A DNA stretch of 64,000 nucleotides, from the NCBI GenBank assembly GCA_944390355.1, contig CALXPT010000003.1, positions 1 through 64,000 of the forward strand, given 5' to 3'. Under the pieces are notes generated by a model, which saw nothing but the letters and a program-made list of their open reading frames with translations, made no database searches and had not been told where the DNA came from. Every line of letters begins with the position of its first letter. Within the stretch, counting starts at the first letter, position 1. This DNA is from an uncultured Alphaproteobacteria bacterium (GTDB lineage: Bacteria > Pseudomonadota > Alphaproteobacteria > RF32 > CAG-239). Positions 16,291-25,004 of the stretch are shown in pieces. Position numbers and translations under genes: made by a program.

Positions 16291-17103
16291 CTAAAAAGCT
16301 AGGACTGGACGAACGTAATTGTAATCGTGATTCTTACTGTTGCTGTACACACTACCATCACCGAAGTACAATTGCCAAGCATTGTAAATAGAATACTCGG
16401 AAGAAGACCAATAGTAACCTGTATTCAATTTTGTTCCGCCGATTTTCCCTAACGCTATATTCAATACATCCTTATTACCATATATCGCATCTAATTCTCC
16501 AAAAGCAGGCAAGTACCAATCTCCGGCTAACGTTCCTTCCGTTTGATAGCTATTCACATAATCAAATGCAGGACAACTTCTCCCTATCTCCTTGCAATGT
16601 TCCAACACTAAACGCGTATTATGTTTACCTTGCCAATCTGCTGTTACCGTTGATGATGAACTATAATTTGATAATGTCGGTACATCAAAAAGTTCATCCG
16701 ACCATAGTTTCCCCTCTGTATCCATAGCTATAGCCAGGTGATTAGTCGTATCAAACACAACACCGATTGGCGTTTTAGAAGCCACCATATTTGCATTACA
16801 GCTCATATCCGAGTATAAAATATCGCCAATTTTGCAGTTGCTGTAATCTGGTGCCGAACTACCGCCACCGTTATTGATAATTTCCGTAATTTGTTTTTCA
16901 AGTTCCGTGATTTTGTTGGTTAAATCAACCACCGTACAGTTCCATGCATTGCCGAACGGGCATTTGATTCCGCCGGTGCAGGATGAACTTGAGGTGTAAC
17001 CTAAAGATGAACAGGTCGGGGTTTGAATACAGGCAGCCTCCGCCACACCGCTCAACAAACCACTCACCACCAAAGCCGATGAATATAATAAAATTTTTCT
17101 CAT
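16291..17103 (-). CDS. Secreted protein with C-terminal Lcl_C (DUF1566) domain
   Basis: The start MRKILLYSS is chosen because it opens a clear signal peptide (cleavage near AEA-ACIQ, residue 25). The mature N-terminus is a small Cys-rich repeat (CIQTPTC, SSCTGGIKCPFGNAWNC). A short coiled coil (NKITELEKQITEIINN) follows. The last 110 residues are an Lcl C-terminal domain: WYLPAFGELDAIYG, YYWSSSEYS, AWQLYFGDG and YVRPVLAF. This C-type-lectin-like domain is found in surface adhesins. It is probably cotranscribed with the Cys-rich gene upstream (34-base gap). A truncated relative lies at 25005-25349. Confidence 0.8.
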   Translation of the reverse strand: MRKILLYSSALVVSGLLSGVAEAACIQTPTCSSLGYTSSSSCTGGIKCPFGNAWNCTVVDLTNKITELEKQITEIINNGGGSSAPDYSNCKIGDILYSDMSCNANMVASKTPIGVVFDTTNHLAIAMDTEGKLWSDELFDVPTLSNYSSSSTVTADWQGKHNTRLVLEHCKEIGRSCPAFDYVNSYQTEGTLAGDWYLPAFGELDAIYGNKDVLNIALGKIGGTKLNTGYYWSSSEYSIYNAWQLYFGDGSVYSNSKNHDYNYVRPVLAF

Positions 17104-17137
17104 TTTCTTTCTCCTTGATAATAATTTCAGTTCTAAG

Positions 17138-17995
17138 TTATTGCTCAAAAGCGCAATAGTCGCACCAGTCGGTGCAGCCGGTTGCACATCCGGTTACAAT
17201 GTATAAATTCGAGCATTCTTCAAACGTACAGACCGTGCACGGCGGACATTCGCTCTCCGTGCCGAGGTTCGGGCATTTTTTGCACTCCGAACACAAGATT
17301 GTGTCGCCTGATTGACAAGTCGTTGCTCTGTCCTCACAGCCCATTTCCCCGCAATCCAAATATCCGGTGCAGTCTTTCTCTTTGATTTTGTATTTTTCTT
17401 TGATTTTCAATCCGCCTTCGTCGCATTCCATACATGGTTCACCATCTACCTCATAACCGTCTGGAATTGAACCCAATGTGTATTTGTATTCCGCCGGACA
17501 CGTCGGCGTACAACAGTCTTTGTATAACCCATTGCCGCAGACCGTACCGACACCTTTTAACGGTGCTTCACAAGTTACGTAATTACTCGGGCAGTCCGGA
17601 ATACATTCGGCAAAATAGGTATTATTCAGAGGACAATATTTATTAGGCTTATAACCGCTCGGACATGATGATAAAGTATAGCCCATTCGGATACAGCTTT
17701 CGGCATCTCCTCCCCCTGGGGGTATAACTTCCGGTGTGCCGCTTTCTAAATCCGTGCCGACAAAGTCCGCGCCGCCGCAATCAGCGGTATCGGTTATCCA
17801 ACAAACTTGTGCAACCTTAACTTCCGTCCGCCCACTTAAACTCTCGGGAGATAAATAATCTTCAGAAAAGAGGTGTGTGTGAAGTGTGTGAACAAATGTA
17901 ATTTTTTCTGAAGGAAGGGAAATATCGGCTCTCACATCCGGCGCAAAAATCGCCGCCGAAGATAACAGCCCAAACAACAAATAAACCTTGTTCAT
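17138..17995 (-). CDS. Secreted cysteine-rich repeat protein
   Basis: MNKVYLLFGLLSSAAIFAPDVRAD is a good signal peptide, and AGGA lies upstream of the ATG at 17995. The 285-residue product is packed with about 40 cysteines in irregular CP/C..C modules (CPSGYKPNKYCPLNNTYFAEC, CPAEYKYTLGSIPDGY, CSECKKCPNLG). It is probably an extracellular disulfide-bonded stalk. No known family is recognised. It is the first gene behind the strong promoter at 18036-18064 and is followed by the Lcl_C gene, so the two may form one surface structure. Confidence 0.72.
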   Translation of the reverse strand: MNKVYLLFGLLSSAAIFAPDVRADISLPSEKITFVHTLHTHLFSEDYLSPESLSGRTEVKVAQVCWITDTADCGGADFVGTDLESGTPEVIPPGGGDAESCIRMGYTLSSCPSGYKPNKYCPLNNTYFAECIPDCPSNYVTCEAPLKGVGTVCGNGLYKDCCTPTCPAEYKYTLGSIPDGYEVDGEPCMECDEGGLKIKEKYKIKEKDCTGYLDCGEMGCEDRATTCQSGDTILCSECKKCPNLGTESECPPCTVCTFEECSNLYIVTGCATGCTDWCDYCAFEQ

Positions 17996-18035
17996 GATAA
18001 AAGTCCTTTCGATATTACTTATCTCCACGACTCGT

Positions 18036-18064
18036 ATTATACCACAAGAAAAAAATCCTTTCAA
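18036..18064 (-). promoter_or_regulatory. Strong sigma70 promoter of the Cys-rich/Lcl_C operon
   Basis: Minus-strand TTGAAA (18059-18064), a 17-base spacer and TATAAT (18036-18041) form a near-consensus promoter. It is followed by ACGAGTCGT and the leader of the gene starting at 17995. The promoter and about 50 bases upstream are closely similar to plus-strand 24930-25003. Confidence 0.82.
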
Positions 18065-18111
18065 TAGAAATTTTCTATATTTTCCGCGGGTTTGGGCGAA
18101 TTCTTTTGCAT

Positions 18112-18140
18112 AAAAAAACTCCCGTAATAAAACGGGAGTT
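18112..18140 (-). terminator. Terminator of the YgiW-like gene
   Basis: AACTCCCGT and ACGGGAGTT form a nine-base stem, followed on the minus strand by seven T. It separates the gene ending at 18163 from the promoter at 18036. Confidence 0.8.
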
Positions 18141-18162
18141 AAAACAAAAAATTTAACCAAAA

Positions 18163-18549
18163 TTATTCGCTCGGCTGCACAACATTAATATCACTCACCT
18201 CAACCACCGGCTCTTGAAACATATGTTTAACCACCGCCCCCATAATGCGCACTTCATCCTTAGGAGTAATAATCAATCCGTTCCACCCTTCATTTTCAAT
18301 TTCAACATCAATCGTACCGGTTGCATCACGAAAAACATAATGCTCATGCCCCAAACTACTGACAATATTACCTTTCAAAATAACCTTAGTATCATTAGAT
18401 AAATTTTTCACTTCTTTCACTGTCATCATAGCCGTATTAGCCATCGGCCCGACAAATCCGCCATAATACTTTTTCTTTGCAAGAGCCAAATCGGCACAAG
18501 AAAGAGCAAAAATCATCACCACAATCATACTAAACCAAAATTTCCGCAT
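18163..18549 (-). CDS. YgiW/YdeI-family periplasmic OB-fold protein
   Basis: The 128-residue product has a signal peptide (cleavage near LALA-KKKYYGG). A bacterial OB-fold (BOF) domain follows, with TVKEVKNLSNDTKVILKGNIV, HEHYVFRDATGTIDVEI, WNGLIITPKDEVRIMGAV and a terminal VEVSDINVV. E. coli YgiW and YdeI are periplasmic stress-tolerance proteins of this type. It has its own terminator. Function beyond the family is unknown. Confidence 0.85.
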   Translation of the reverse strand: MRKFWFSMIVVMIFALSCADLALAKKKYYGGFVGPMANTAMMTVKEVKNLSNDTKVILKGNIVSSLGHEHYVFRDATGTIDVEIENEGWNGLIITPKDEVRIMGAVVKHMFQEPVVEVSDINVVQPSE

Positions 18550-18749
18550 AAAACAAACTCCTCAAAAATAAACCCAAACACAAGGAAAATATAATTCACA
18601 AATGCAGAAAAACAATAGATAAATCCGACTAAAACAAAGCATAAAAAGAAGAAAAAACAACACCATAATTTAGAATATTCGTATACCTTGAAATAAGAAT
18701 ATATAGGAATATATCCAACTCATCAGCAATTTAACAAAGGACCGAAAAA

Positions 18750-20006
18750 ATGCCCGAAACACTCACACCAAATACTTCCAGCAACAAATTGCGCCAACTC
18801 AAATCCGGTGCTTTATTTATGCACAACACCAAACAAAGAATCTCGCGTTGTTTTGAAATTATATCTCCGCTGTTACCTGAAATTGAACATCTAATCTGGA
18901 TAACACAACAAAACCGGATCACCAACACCGCTTACAAGAATCTCATTTTAGACAACTCGGAAGGCTACCGCAGTAAGATATACTTTTTTCCGATAGAAAG
19001 CATATCATACTCAGATACCAATTATCTAAAATTGCACCAACTGGCAACCAACCGACAGTCGATTTGTATTCTAGATGATAGTGCCCTGATAAAGAACCTA
19101 AAATCCGGACGCACCAAACGCCTGCTGCAATTATCGCCTTTATTTAAATATCGCCTGATACTCAGTGCCGCCCCGATATGTGTCGGACTTTTAGATTTAT
19201 ATACACAGCTTGAATTTATGAATCCGAAACTTCTGAAAATGAACAGAGCCCAATTTTCAAACATCTATCTTCAACCGATGACCGGCAAGTTTGACAACCT
19301 CAAGAAATGGTCAACAAGACAACTTGAACTAAAATTATTAGAAAAAATAACACCTTATGTATTAGATAACGACTTAGAGATAAACATTCCCGTAAAAAGA
19401 TACAACTTTTATTTTAACTTAACCGAGAAGGAAGCCACGGAATATGAACGAGAAAAGAATGCCCTGCTGGCCAAACGGGATTATGTACATTTCATGGAAC
19501 TGTTTCACAAATTTCAACACATCTATACACTTTGCGAAAGTAAGGTAAAAATGCTGTTTGAACTGATATGCCAGTTTAAATTCAAACAAGAAAAAGTAAT
19601 AATCTATGTAAAATACATAGATGAGATTCGTTTTTTTCAAGAAAGCGGATGGTTTTCGCCGACAACATATACGGTATTAACCGGATTCAGCAACCAAAAG
19701 AAAGCACTTTATGACTTTACACACCATATAAACATAATGTTTAGCACATATGGTGTGGATAATTCAGCCTTAACTGTACCATGTTGCAATAATGTGATAT
19801 TCTTTAGCCAAACATTTGATTACAAATTCAAATTGCAGGCAATCAAGAACTTGTCGAATCAAAAGGACGGAAAACAAATAAACATCTATGATTTCTGGGT
19901 AAACACCGGACTTGATGACATGATTCGCCAAAACTTGCGTATGAAGCACTTTGTAATCGAAAATGTTAGTCAAAACTTATCACAAGAGGAGGCACTCCGT
20001 CTATGA
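18750..20006 (+). CDS. SNF2-like helicase homologue with degenerate ATPase motifs
   Basis: The 418-residue protein keeps the layout of phage-type SNF2 proteins, but its active-site motifs are changed. The Walker A position (LKSGALFMHNTKQR, residues 17-30) lacks GxGKT. Motif II is ILDDSALIKN (107-116), with DD where DE is usual. Motif III is SAAPI (139-143) instead of SGTPI. The C-lobe keeps KVIIYVKYIDEI and NNVIFFSQTFDY (347-358), but the motif VI region (AIKNLSNQKD) has lost its arginines. The rest is well ordered, down to INIYDFWVNTGLDD. It is likely a scaffold or DNA-binding pseudo-ATPase. It overlaps ibrA by ATGA, so the two are coupled. Confidence 0.72.
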   Translation: MPETLTPNTSSNKLRQLKSGALFMHNTKQRISRCFEIISPLLPEIEHLIWITQQNRITNTAYKNLILDNSEGYRSKIYFFPIESISYSDTNYLKLHQLATNRQSICILDDSALIKNLKSGRTKRLLQLSPLFKYRLILSAAPICVGLLDLYTQLEFMNPKLLKMNRAQFSNIYLQPMTGKFDNLKKWSTRQLELKLLEKITPYVLDNDLEINIPVKRYNFYFNLTEKEATEYEREKNALLAKRDYVHFMELFHKFQHIYTLCESKVKMLFELICQFKFKQEKVIIYVKYIDEIRFFQESGWFSPTTYTVLTGFSNQKKALYDFTHHINIMFSTYGVDNSALTVPCCNNVIFFSQTFDYKFKLQAIKNLSNQKDGKQINIYDFWVNTGLDDMIRQNLRMKHFVIENVSQNLSQEEALRL

Positions 20007-21304
20007 AAAAATACCTCGAAAAGAGTGTATACGACGCCACACAAGAAAGATTAAAATATATATTTGAAAACTTTGATAATATATATGTGTCTTTTTCGGG
20101 AGGCAAAGACAGCGGTTTATTACTAAATTTAGTATTAGATTACAAACGCCGCCATAACATAGATAAAAAAATCGGTGTATTTCATCAAGACTTTGAAGCC
20201 CAATACAAACAAACCACCGAGTTTGTAACCCGTATGTTTGAAAACAATATAAATGATATAGAACCCTATTGGGTCTGTTTGCCGATGGGGTCGCGTTGTG
20301 CAGTCAGCAATTATCAAATGTATTGGTACACATGGGATCCGGATGAAAAAGACAAATGGGTACGAGAAATGCCCTCTCAACCTTACATCATAAATCTGGA
20401 TAACAATCCGTTTGATTTTTATAAATATAAAATGGTGCAAGAGGATTTATACGCTGAGTTCGGAGATTGGTTTTCCAGACAAAAGAAAGGCAAATCCGTA
20501 TGTTTGTTGGGGATTCGCGCCGATGAATCCTTAAACCGTTATCGAGCCTATGCAAATGCCCGCAAAGATTTGCTGGATCATAAACAGTGGACTACGAAAA
20601 TGGGCAAGAATTGGTACAATGCGTATCCGTTATACGACTGGACCTGTAAAGATATATGGATAGCCAATGGCAAATTTGAATTTGACTACAACAAAATTTA
20701 TGACCTGTTTTACAAAGCCGGCCTGTCAATCAACCAAATGCGTGTAGCAAGCCCATACCACGAGTCTGCCAAAGAAAGCCTTAATCTCTATCGGGTATTG
20801 GAAGCAGATACATGGGTGAGAATTGTCGGACGCGTACAAGGAGCAAATTTCGGAGCGATGTACGGCAACACCAAATTGCTGGGTTCTCGCCGCATAACTT
20901 TACCCAAAGGCCACACATGGCGAACATATGTAAAGTTTTTATTGGCAACGCTGCCCGATGAGATGCGCCGCAATTATATAGAAAAATTCAAAACATCCAT
21001 CAAATTTTGGTGGAAACGCGGCGGCGTAGTTGATGAAAGGGCCATTCAAGAACTGGAATCTTGCAATTACAAAATCAAGCGTAACGGTCCAAGTCCCTAT
21101 CACTCCGTAAAAGAGCAGATTCGCTTTTTGGGCACACCGGACAGCACGGACGACATCAAATCGACCATAGATATACCGTCATGGAAACGCATGGCCGTGT
21201 GTATATTAAAAAACGACCACCTCTGCAAATACATGGGATTCGCCCAAACCAAAAAGCAAGCCTTACGAGAAAAAGAATTGTTGAACAAATACCGTAGTTT
21301 ATAG
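20003..21304 (+). CDS. ibrA: IbrA-like PAPS-reductase-family protein (DUF3440)
   Basis: The 433-residue protein has an intact PP-loop SFSGGKDSG at 30-38, followed by IGVFHQDFEAQY and a QPYIINLDNNP region. It then has LLGIRADESLNRYRA, YPLYDWTCKDIW and LSINQMRVASPYHESAKESLNLY, the order of PAPS reductases fused to the DUF3440 C-terminal domain. E. coli IbrA is of this kind. PP-loop enzymes adenylylate substrates or transfer sulfur; the substrate of IbrA is not established. It is flanked by the SNF2-like gene and the ParB-like gene in one operon. Confidence 0.87.
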   Translation: MKKYLEKSVYDATQERLKYIFENFDNIYVSFSGGKDSGLLLNLVLDYKRRHNIDKKIGVFHQDFEAQYKQTTEFVTRMFENNINDIEPYWVCLPMGSRCAVSNYQMYWYTWDPDEKDKWVREMPSQPYIINLDNNPFDFYKYKMVQEDLYAEFGDWFSRQKKGKSVCLLGIRADESLNRYRAYANARKDLLDHKQWTTKMGKNWYNAYPLYDWTCKDIWIANGKFEFDYNKIYDLFYKAGLSINQMRVASPYHESAKESLNLYRVLEADTWVRIVGRVQGANFGAMYGNTKLLGSRRITLPKGHTWRTYVKFLLATLPDEMRRNYIEKFKTSIKFWWKRGGVVDERAIQELESCNYKIKRNGPSPYHSVKEQIRFLGTPDSTDDIKSTIDIPSWKRMAVCILKNDHLCKYMGFAQTKKQALREKELLNKYRSL

Positions 21305-21314
21305 GAAAAAAGAG

Positions 21315-21872
21315 ATGAGTGAAGAAATAAATCAAACCAATGAGAAAGATTCTGCAACCGAAGGCACCTTTGTCAGTCCGGTTTATAATGTCATTGCCGT
21401 TCCGCTGGAAAAAGTCAAAGCCAATGACTACAACCCAAACCGCGTAGCCCCTCCGGAGATGAAACTTTTGGAAACCTCCATATGGGAAGATGGTTTTACC
21501 CAACCAATCGTCTGCTATCATGACACGGAAAAAGATGAATATGTAATAGTTGACGGCTTCCACCGATATACAACCATGCTAATTTCAGACAGGATTCGCA
21601 ATCGAGAAAACGGCAAGATTCCGGTTGTAGTAATAAACAAAGATTTGAGTGAACGTATTGCCTCGACGATTCGCCACAACCGCGCCCGCGGCTCACATAA
21701 TGTCGATTTAATGAGCAACATCGTTAAAGAACTGCTTGAACTCGAAAAGAGTGATGCATGGATAGCCCGCAATATCGGCATGTCTGCGGATGAAATTCTT
21801 CGCCTAAAACAAATAACCGGTCTGGCAGCCTTGTTTAAGAACGAAGAATTTTCGCGTTCATGGGAATTATAA
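21315..21872 (+). CDS. ibrB: IbrB-like ParB/sulfiredoxin-domain protein
   Basis: The 185-residue product has the ParB N-terminal fold: VPLEKVKANDYNPN, METSIWEDGFTQPI-type strand and helix, DGFHR (80-84, the nucleotide-binding motif), and HNRARGSHNVDLM, which is characteristic of IbrB. A helix-turn-helix-like WIARNIGMSADEILRLKQ lies in the C-terminus. ParB-fold enzymes bind CTP or ATP. IbrB always travels with IbrA, and the ten-base gap here fits. It probably acts together with the PP-loop protein on nucleic acid or a regulator. Exact activity is unknown. Confidence 0.87.
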   Translation: MSEEINQTNEKDSATEGTFVSPVYNVIAVPLEKVKANDYNPNRVAPPEMKLLETSIWEDGFTQPIVCYHDTEKDEYVIVDGFHRYTTMLISDRIRNRENGKIPVVVINKDLSERIASTIRHNRARGSHNVDLMSNIVKELLELEKSDAWIARNIGMSADEILRLKQITGLAALFKNEEFSRSWEL

Positions 21873-21886
21873 AAGCGGAGAAAAAG

Positions 21887-22969
21887 ATGCGTTTAGCGGT
21901 TTGGAGCCTGCTTGTACTTGGGTTTTGCGGACAAGTAGTCCAAGCCAAAGTTCCGTACACACTTGAAGGAAAATGGCTCCTAAACCGCAACAATGCAACA
22001 ATGGCAAAAGTTTTAGAGTTAGATAAATGCAACTACAAAAATTGCCAATTCACCTTATATAATAATCAAGAAGAACCCAATTGTGTATTAAGAGGAACAT
22101 TGCTAAAGAATACGCAAACAAAAGGAATTGTGAGCATAGATAGCCCTAAAGATGTTTTAACAATATGCGCGATAGAAGTTTCCCGCTACAATGACAACAA
22201 AATTCAGCTCACATCACGTTATTGTCGCAACATTTGCCCTGGAGACATCACAATAGACGGCGTTTATGAAAACGCGCAAACGCCACAATACTACGATACA
22301 GGATATAATTGCAACGATGAGCGACTGACATATGCCGAAGCTGCCGTTTGCCGCAACTGGCTTTTATCATTAGGCGAACGAGAGATACAAAAACTAAGCA
22401 AGCAAAGCACCTTGCCCCAAGGCCAAATTGAACGCTGGCTAAAACAACGTAACTTTTGCCAAAACGACTTACAATGCCTCACCGAAAAATATGTACAATA
22501 TATTAAAGCACAAAGTTCAAACATCTCCAAACGAGAATTCAATTTGCAAACCTATTACCGCCAAACCCAAGCAAGATACGGCTCTCCGTTTGAAAGCTTT
22601 CTCACGGCACTCAGCTTACAGCAATCACTAACACAACGCCAATTAGAACATTTGCAGAGTTTCATAGGAACCTATCAGGACAAATCGGAAAACGGCTTCG
22701 AATACATCACCTATACACCGCAAAACGGAGAAGATTTAGAGAGAACAGCTTTTTACCTAAAAGACAATGAAATGTGGCTTGGCTTTTTAGATATTGGCGA
22801 AAGTGGATTGGAAGAGATATTTTTATTTGCCCCCAAAGGGAAAGATATCAGTGAGACACCTTTGCCGATACAGCGTTGGGAAAAGAAATTTCAGAACATA
22901 AACTGCCCCGACCGTCGAGAATGTCCGGAAGATACTTTTCCGGTGATTTACTTTACACCAACACTTTAG
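21887..22969 (+). CDS. Secreted LprI/DUF1311-like protein
   Basis: The start MRLAVWSLLVLGF has GGAG upstream and opens a signal peptide cleaved near VQA-KVPY. The N-terminal 120 residues are a beta-rich domain with paired cysteines. A LprI-type module follows (about 140-215), with YNCNDERLTYAEAAVCRNW, IERWLKQRNFC and DLQCLTEKYVQYI. LprI of mycobacteria is a lysozyme inhibitor. The C-terminal 140 residues are unrecognised. It starts 14 bases after ibrB and may be read with that operon, although it is exported and functionally distinct. Confidence 0.72.
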   Translation: MRLAVWSLLVLGFCGQVVQAKVPYTLEGKWLLNRNNATMAKVLELDKCNYKNCQFTLYNNQEEPNCVLRGTLLKNTQTKGIVSIDSPKDVLTICAIEVSRYNDNKIQLTSRYCRNICPGDITIDGVYENAQTPQYYDTGYNCNDERLTYAEAAVCRNWLLSLGEREIQKLSKQSTLPQGQIERWLKQRNFCQNDLQCLTEKYVQYIKAQSSNISKREFNLQTYYRQTQARYGSPFESFLTALSLQQSLTQRQLEHLQSFIGTYQDKSENGFEYITYTPQNGEDLERTAFYLKDNEMWLGFLDIGESGLEEIFLFAPKGKDISETPLPIQRWEKKFQNINCPDRRECPEDTFPVIYFTPTL

Positions 22970-23193
22970 GATTTAAGCACAACATCTCCCGCTTTCAATA
23001 TTCCCCCTCCCGCACAACACCTTTCCGCACACATTGACTACGCCAAATTTTTTCCCTTTCATTAGCTGCAAACCTTCTCCATATACCAATGCCGAACACC
23101 CTTTCGACGCACCACCTTTTCATTCTACCGAACTGCCCCACACGCCACCAAGCACTTTTTTTTCAAACAATCAGCTTCCACGCAGATAAATGC

Positions 23194-23221
23194 TTGACAA
23201 ATTTTTCCAAAGATGTATAAC
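23194..23221 (+). promoter_or_regulatory. Sigma70 promoter of the gene at 23251
   Basis: TTGACA (23194-23199), a 16-base spacer and TATAAC (23216-23221) make a strong promoter. Transcription would begin close to the ATG at 23224, so translation probably starts at the next ATG, 23251. Confidence 0.65.
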
Positions 23222-23250
23222 ATATGCCGAAAACTTATAATTTATATATT

Positions 23251-23817
23251 ATGGAACGAGAGAAAAAGCAAAATGCCGTTGCCGCAGAATTACTATTCAA
23301 ATTGCAACAGCAAAACCAAAATCTTGAAACATTGTCAAATTTCATTCGCGATAATGCACTCTGCGCAATCGTAATTGAAATGGCGCAAAAGCAAATGACA
23401 ATGGAACAACTGGAGACAATAGCAAAAGGGCTACGCCTTCCGTTACCGATAATTTATAAAAACGGTTGCCGCTCATACTATTTTTTGCAAAATTTAAAAC
23501 CGGATAAAATAGAAATAAACGAAACAACATTTATCCCGATTGACTTGCCGCAAAAACTCATGAGCCGCAAAGAAGCGGAAGCCTATTGCCGGAGCATTCA
23601 TGCCCACAATTTCAAAGGCGAAGAATGCCGCTTAATAGTTTCGGAAAAACGAGAGCAAATCAACAGCATTTTGCAAAAGTTCGGCAAAACAGAAATTTCA
23701 CCACAAACAGATTACTGGACAACCGACGCATACATAAAAGTTTTTTCGGATACCAATCAAGGCTCAACCGAAGAACCGAAAAAAGCCCATGTAATGCCGG
23801 TATTTTGCCAAGCTTAA
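23251..23817 (+). CDS. Conserved-looking protein of unknown function
   Basis: I take MEREKKQNAVAAEL (23251) as the start, because the promoter at 23194-23221 leaves almost no leader for the earlier ATG at 23224. The 188-residue soluble protein has a Gln-rich helical N-terminus and a QMTMEQLETIAKGLRLPLPIIYKNG segment. A SRKEAEAYCRSIHAHNFKGEEC stretch leads to a short tail. I do not recognise a family. It has its own promoter and terminator, so it is an independent unit. Confidence 0.6.
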   Translation: MEREKKQNAVAAELLFKLQQQNQNLETLSNFIRDNALCAIVIEMAQKQMTMEQLETIAKGLRLPLPIIYKNGCRSYYFLQNLKPDKIEINETTFIPIDLPQKLMSRKEAEAYCRSIHAHNFKGEECRLIVSEKREQINSILQKFGKTEISPQTDYWTTDAYIKVFSDTNQGSTEEPKKAHVMPVFCQA

Positions 23818-23822
23818 AATCC

Positions 23823-23855
23823 AAAGGCCAAGTTTATAAACTTGGCCTTTTTTTT
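23823..23855. terminator. Perfect palindromic terminator
   Basis: AAAGGCCAAGTTTA and TAAACTTGGCCTTT form a 14-base palindrome followed by T-run on the plus strand. It lies between the convergent genes ending at 23817 and 23868. Confidence 0.88.
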
Positions 23856-23867
23856 AATCCCTATAAA

Positions 23868-24833
23868 CTAAGCTTTAATCCGAGCCGGTTTGAGAATAGA
23901 GAGAACCATTGCTCCGAACAACAACCCGAAAGTAACACTAAGCGAGTGCCAAGGTTGGAGCTCCAGCCCCAAATATGGTGCAAAAATTTTCAACCCGATA
24001 AAGATTAAAATAATGGAGAGAGCCGGTTTGAGATAAGTAAACTTATGAACCGCCGCCTCTAAAAGGAAGTACAAAGCGCGCAATCCCAAAATAGCAAAAA
24101 TATTACTGGTATAAACAATAAAGATATGATCCGTAATTAAAAAGATGGCAGGAATACTGTCCAAAGCAAAAATCACATCCATGGTTTCAATCATAATCAA
24201 AGCGAAGAAAAGCGGGGTCATATAGTGTTTTCCGTTTTCTTTAACAAAAAAGTGCTCACTATGGAGTTTAGAAGTAACATGAAAATACTTACTGACAAAT
24301 TGAGCAATTTTAGTATTTTCAAAAGAGACCTCTTCTTTCTTTTGTTTTTCGAACAGCATTTTTCCACCGGTATAGATAAGAAATGCCGAAAACAGATACA
24401 GCACCCAATGGAAATTAGAAATCAAAGCCCCGCCGAGAGCAATCAAAACACCGCGCATAATCAAAGCACCCAAGATTCCCCAAAAGAGCACGCGGTGCTG
24501 ATACATTCTGGGAATACCCAAATTAGCAAAAATAACGGAAATAACAAAGATATTATCCAGAGACAAACTCTTTTCGACTAAAAAGCCCGTAAAGAAAAGC
24601 ATTCCCTGATCAACACCTTCTTCATACATAATAAAGACGCCGAAGACACAGGCCGCTAAAATATAAATAATGCACAAAACCAGAGTATGCATAAAATTGG
24701 GCACTTCGTTTTTGCGATTAAAAAAGAACAAATCCCAAGCAAGGAGGATAAGCACGACGACACCAAAAATTGCCCAAAGCCAAGATTCGGGAATAACATA
24801 ATGATTAGTAAAAAGATTGTTTAATTTTTCCAT
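23868..24833 (-). CDS. TerC/Alx-family membrane protein
   Basis: The 321-residue protein has about nine membrane segments and the family motifs EKSLSLDNIFVISVIF (about 87-102) and MIETMDVIFALDSIPAI (about 215-231). The paired acidic residues in these motifs are thought to bind a metal. E. coli Alx of this family exports manganese and is induced at high pH by a PRE-type riboswitch. No such leader is evident here. The gene stands alone, ending at a bidirectional terminator. Confidence 0.88.
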   Translation of the reverse strand: MEKLNNLFTNHYVIPESWLWAIFGVVVLILLAWDLFFFNRKNEVPNFMHTLVLCIIYILAACVFGVFIMYEEGVDQGMLFFTGFLVEKSLSLDNIFVISVIFANLGIPRMYQHRVLFWGILGALIMRGVLIALGGALISNFHWVLYLFSAFLIYTGGKMLFEKQKKEEVSFENTKIAQFVSKYFHVTSKLHSEHFFVKENGKHYMTPLFFALIMIETMDVIFALDSIPAIFLITDHIFIVYTSNIFAILGLRALYFLLEAAVHKFTYLKPALSIILIFIGLKIFAPYLGLELQPWHSLSVTFGLLFGAMVLSILKPARIKA

Positions 24834-24928
24834 ATTCCAAAAACTCTAAATAAAAAAATTCAGACCACAATGATAAATAAACCAAAAAAGAAACATAGTC
24901 AATTAGAGAAAAAAACTGTACCCAAAGA

Positions 24929-25003
24929 GTTCGCCAAACCCTTGTCCAGCCTCGAAAATTTCTATTGAAAAGATTTTTCTTTTGTATTATAATACGAGTC
25001 GTA
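24929..25003 (+). promoter_or_regulatory. Second copy of the Cys-rich/Lcl_C promoter
   Basis: TTGAAA (24965-24970), a 17-base spacer and TATAAT (24988-24993) are followed by ACGAGTCGT, as at 18036-18064. Similarity extends upstream through GAAAATTTCTATTGAAA and a TTCGCC-AAACCC block. The copy drives only a truncated gene fragment at 25005-25349. Confidence 0.8.
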
Positions 25004-25004
25004 G

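Noticed and set aside
16291-17103. Lcl_C domain as a diversity-generating retroelement target
   Set aside because: The fold is compatible, but no reverse transcriptase or template repeat was seen. The copy at 25,005 differs too much to be a template.
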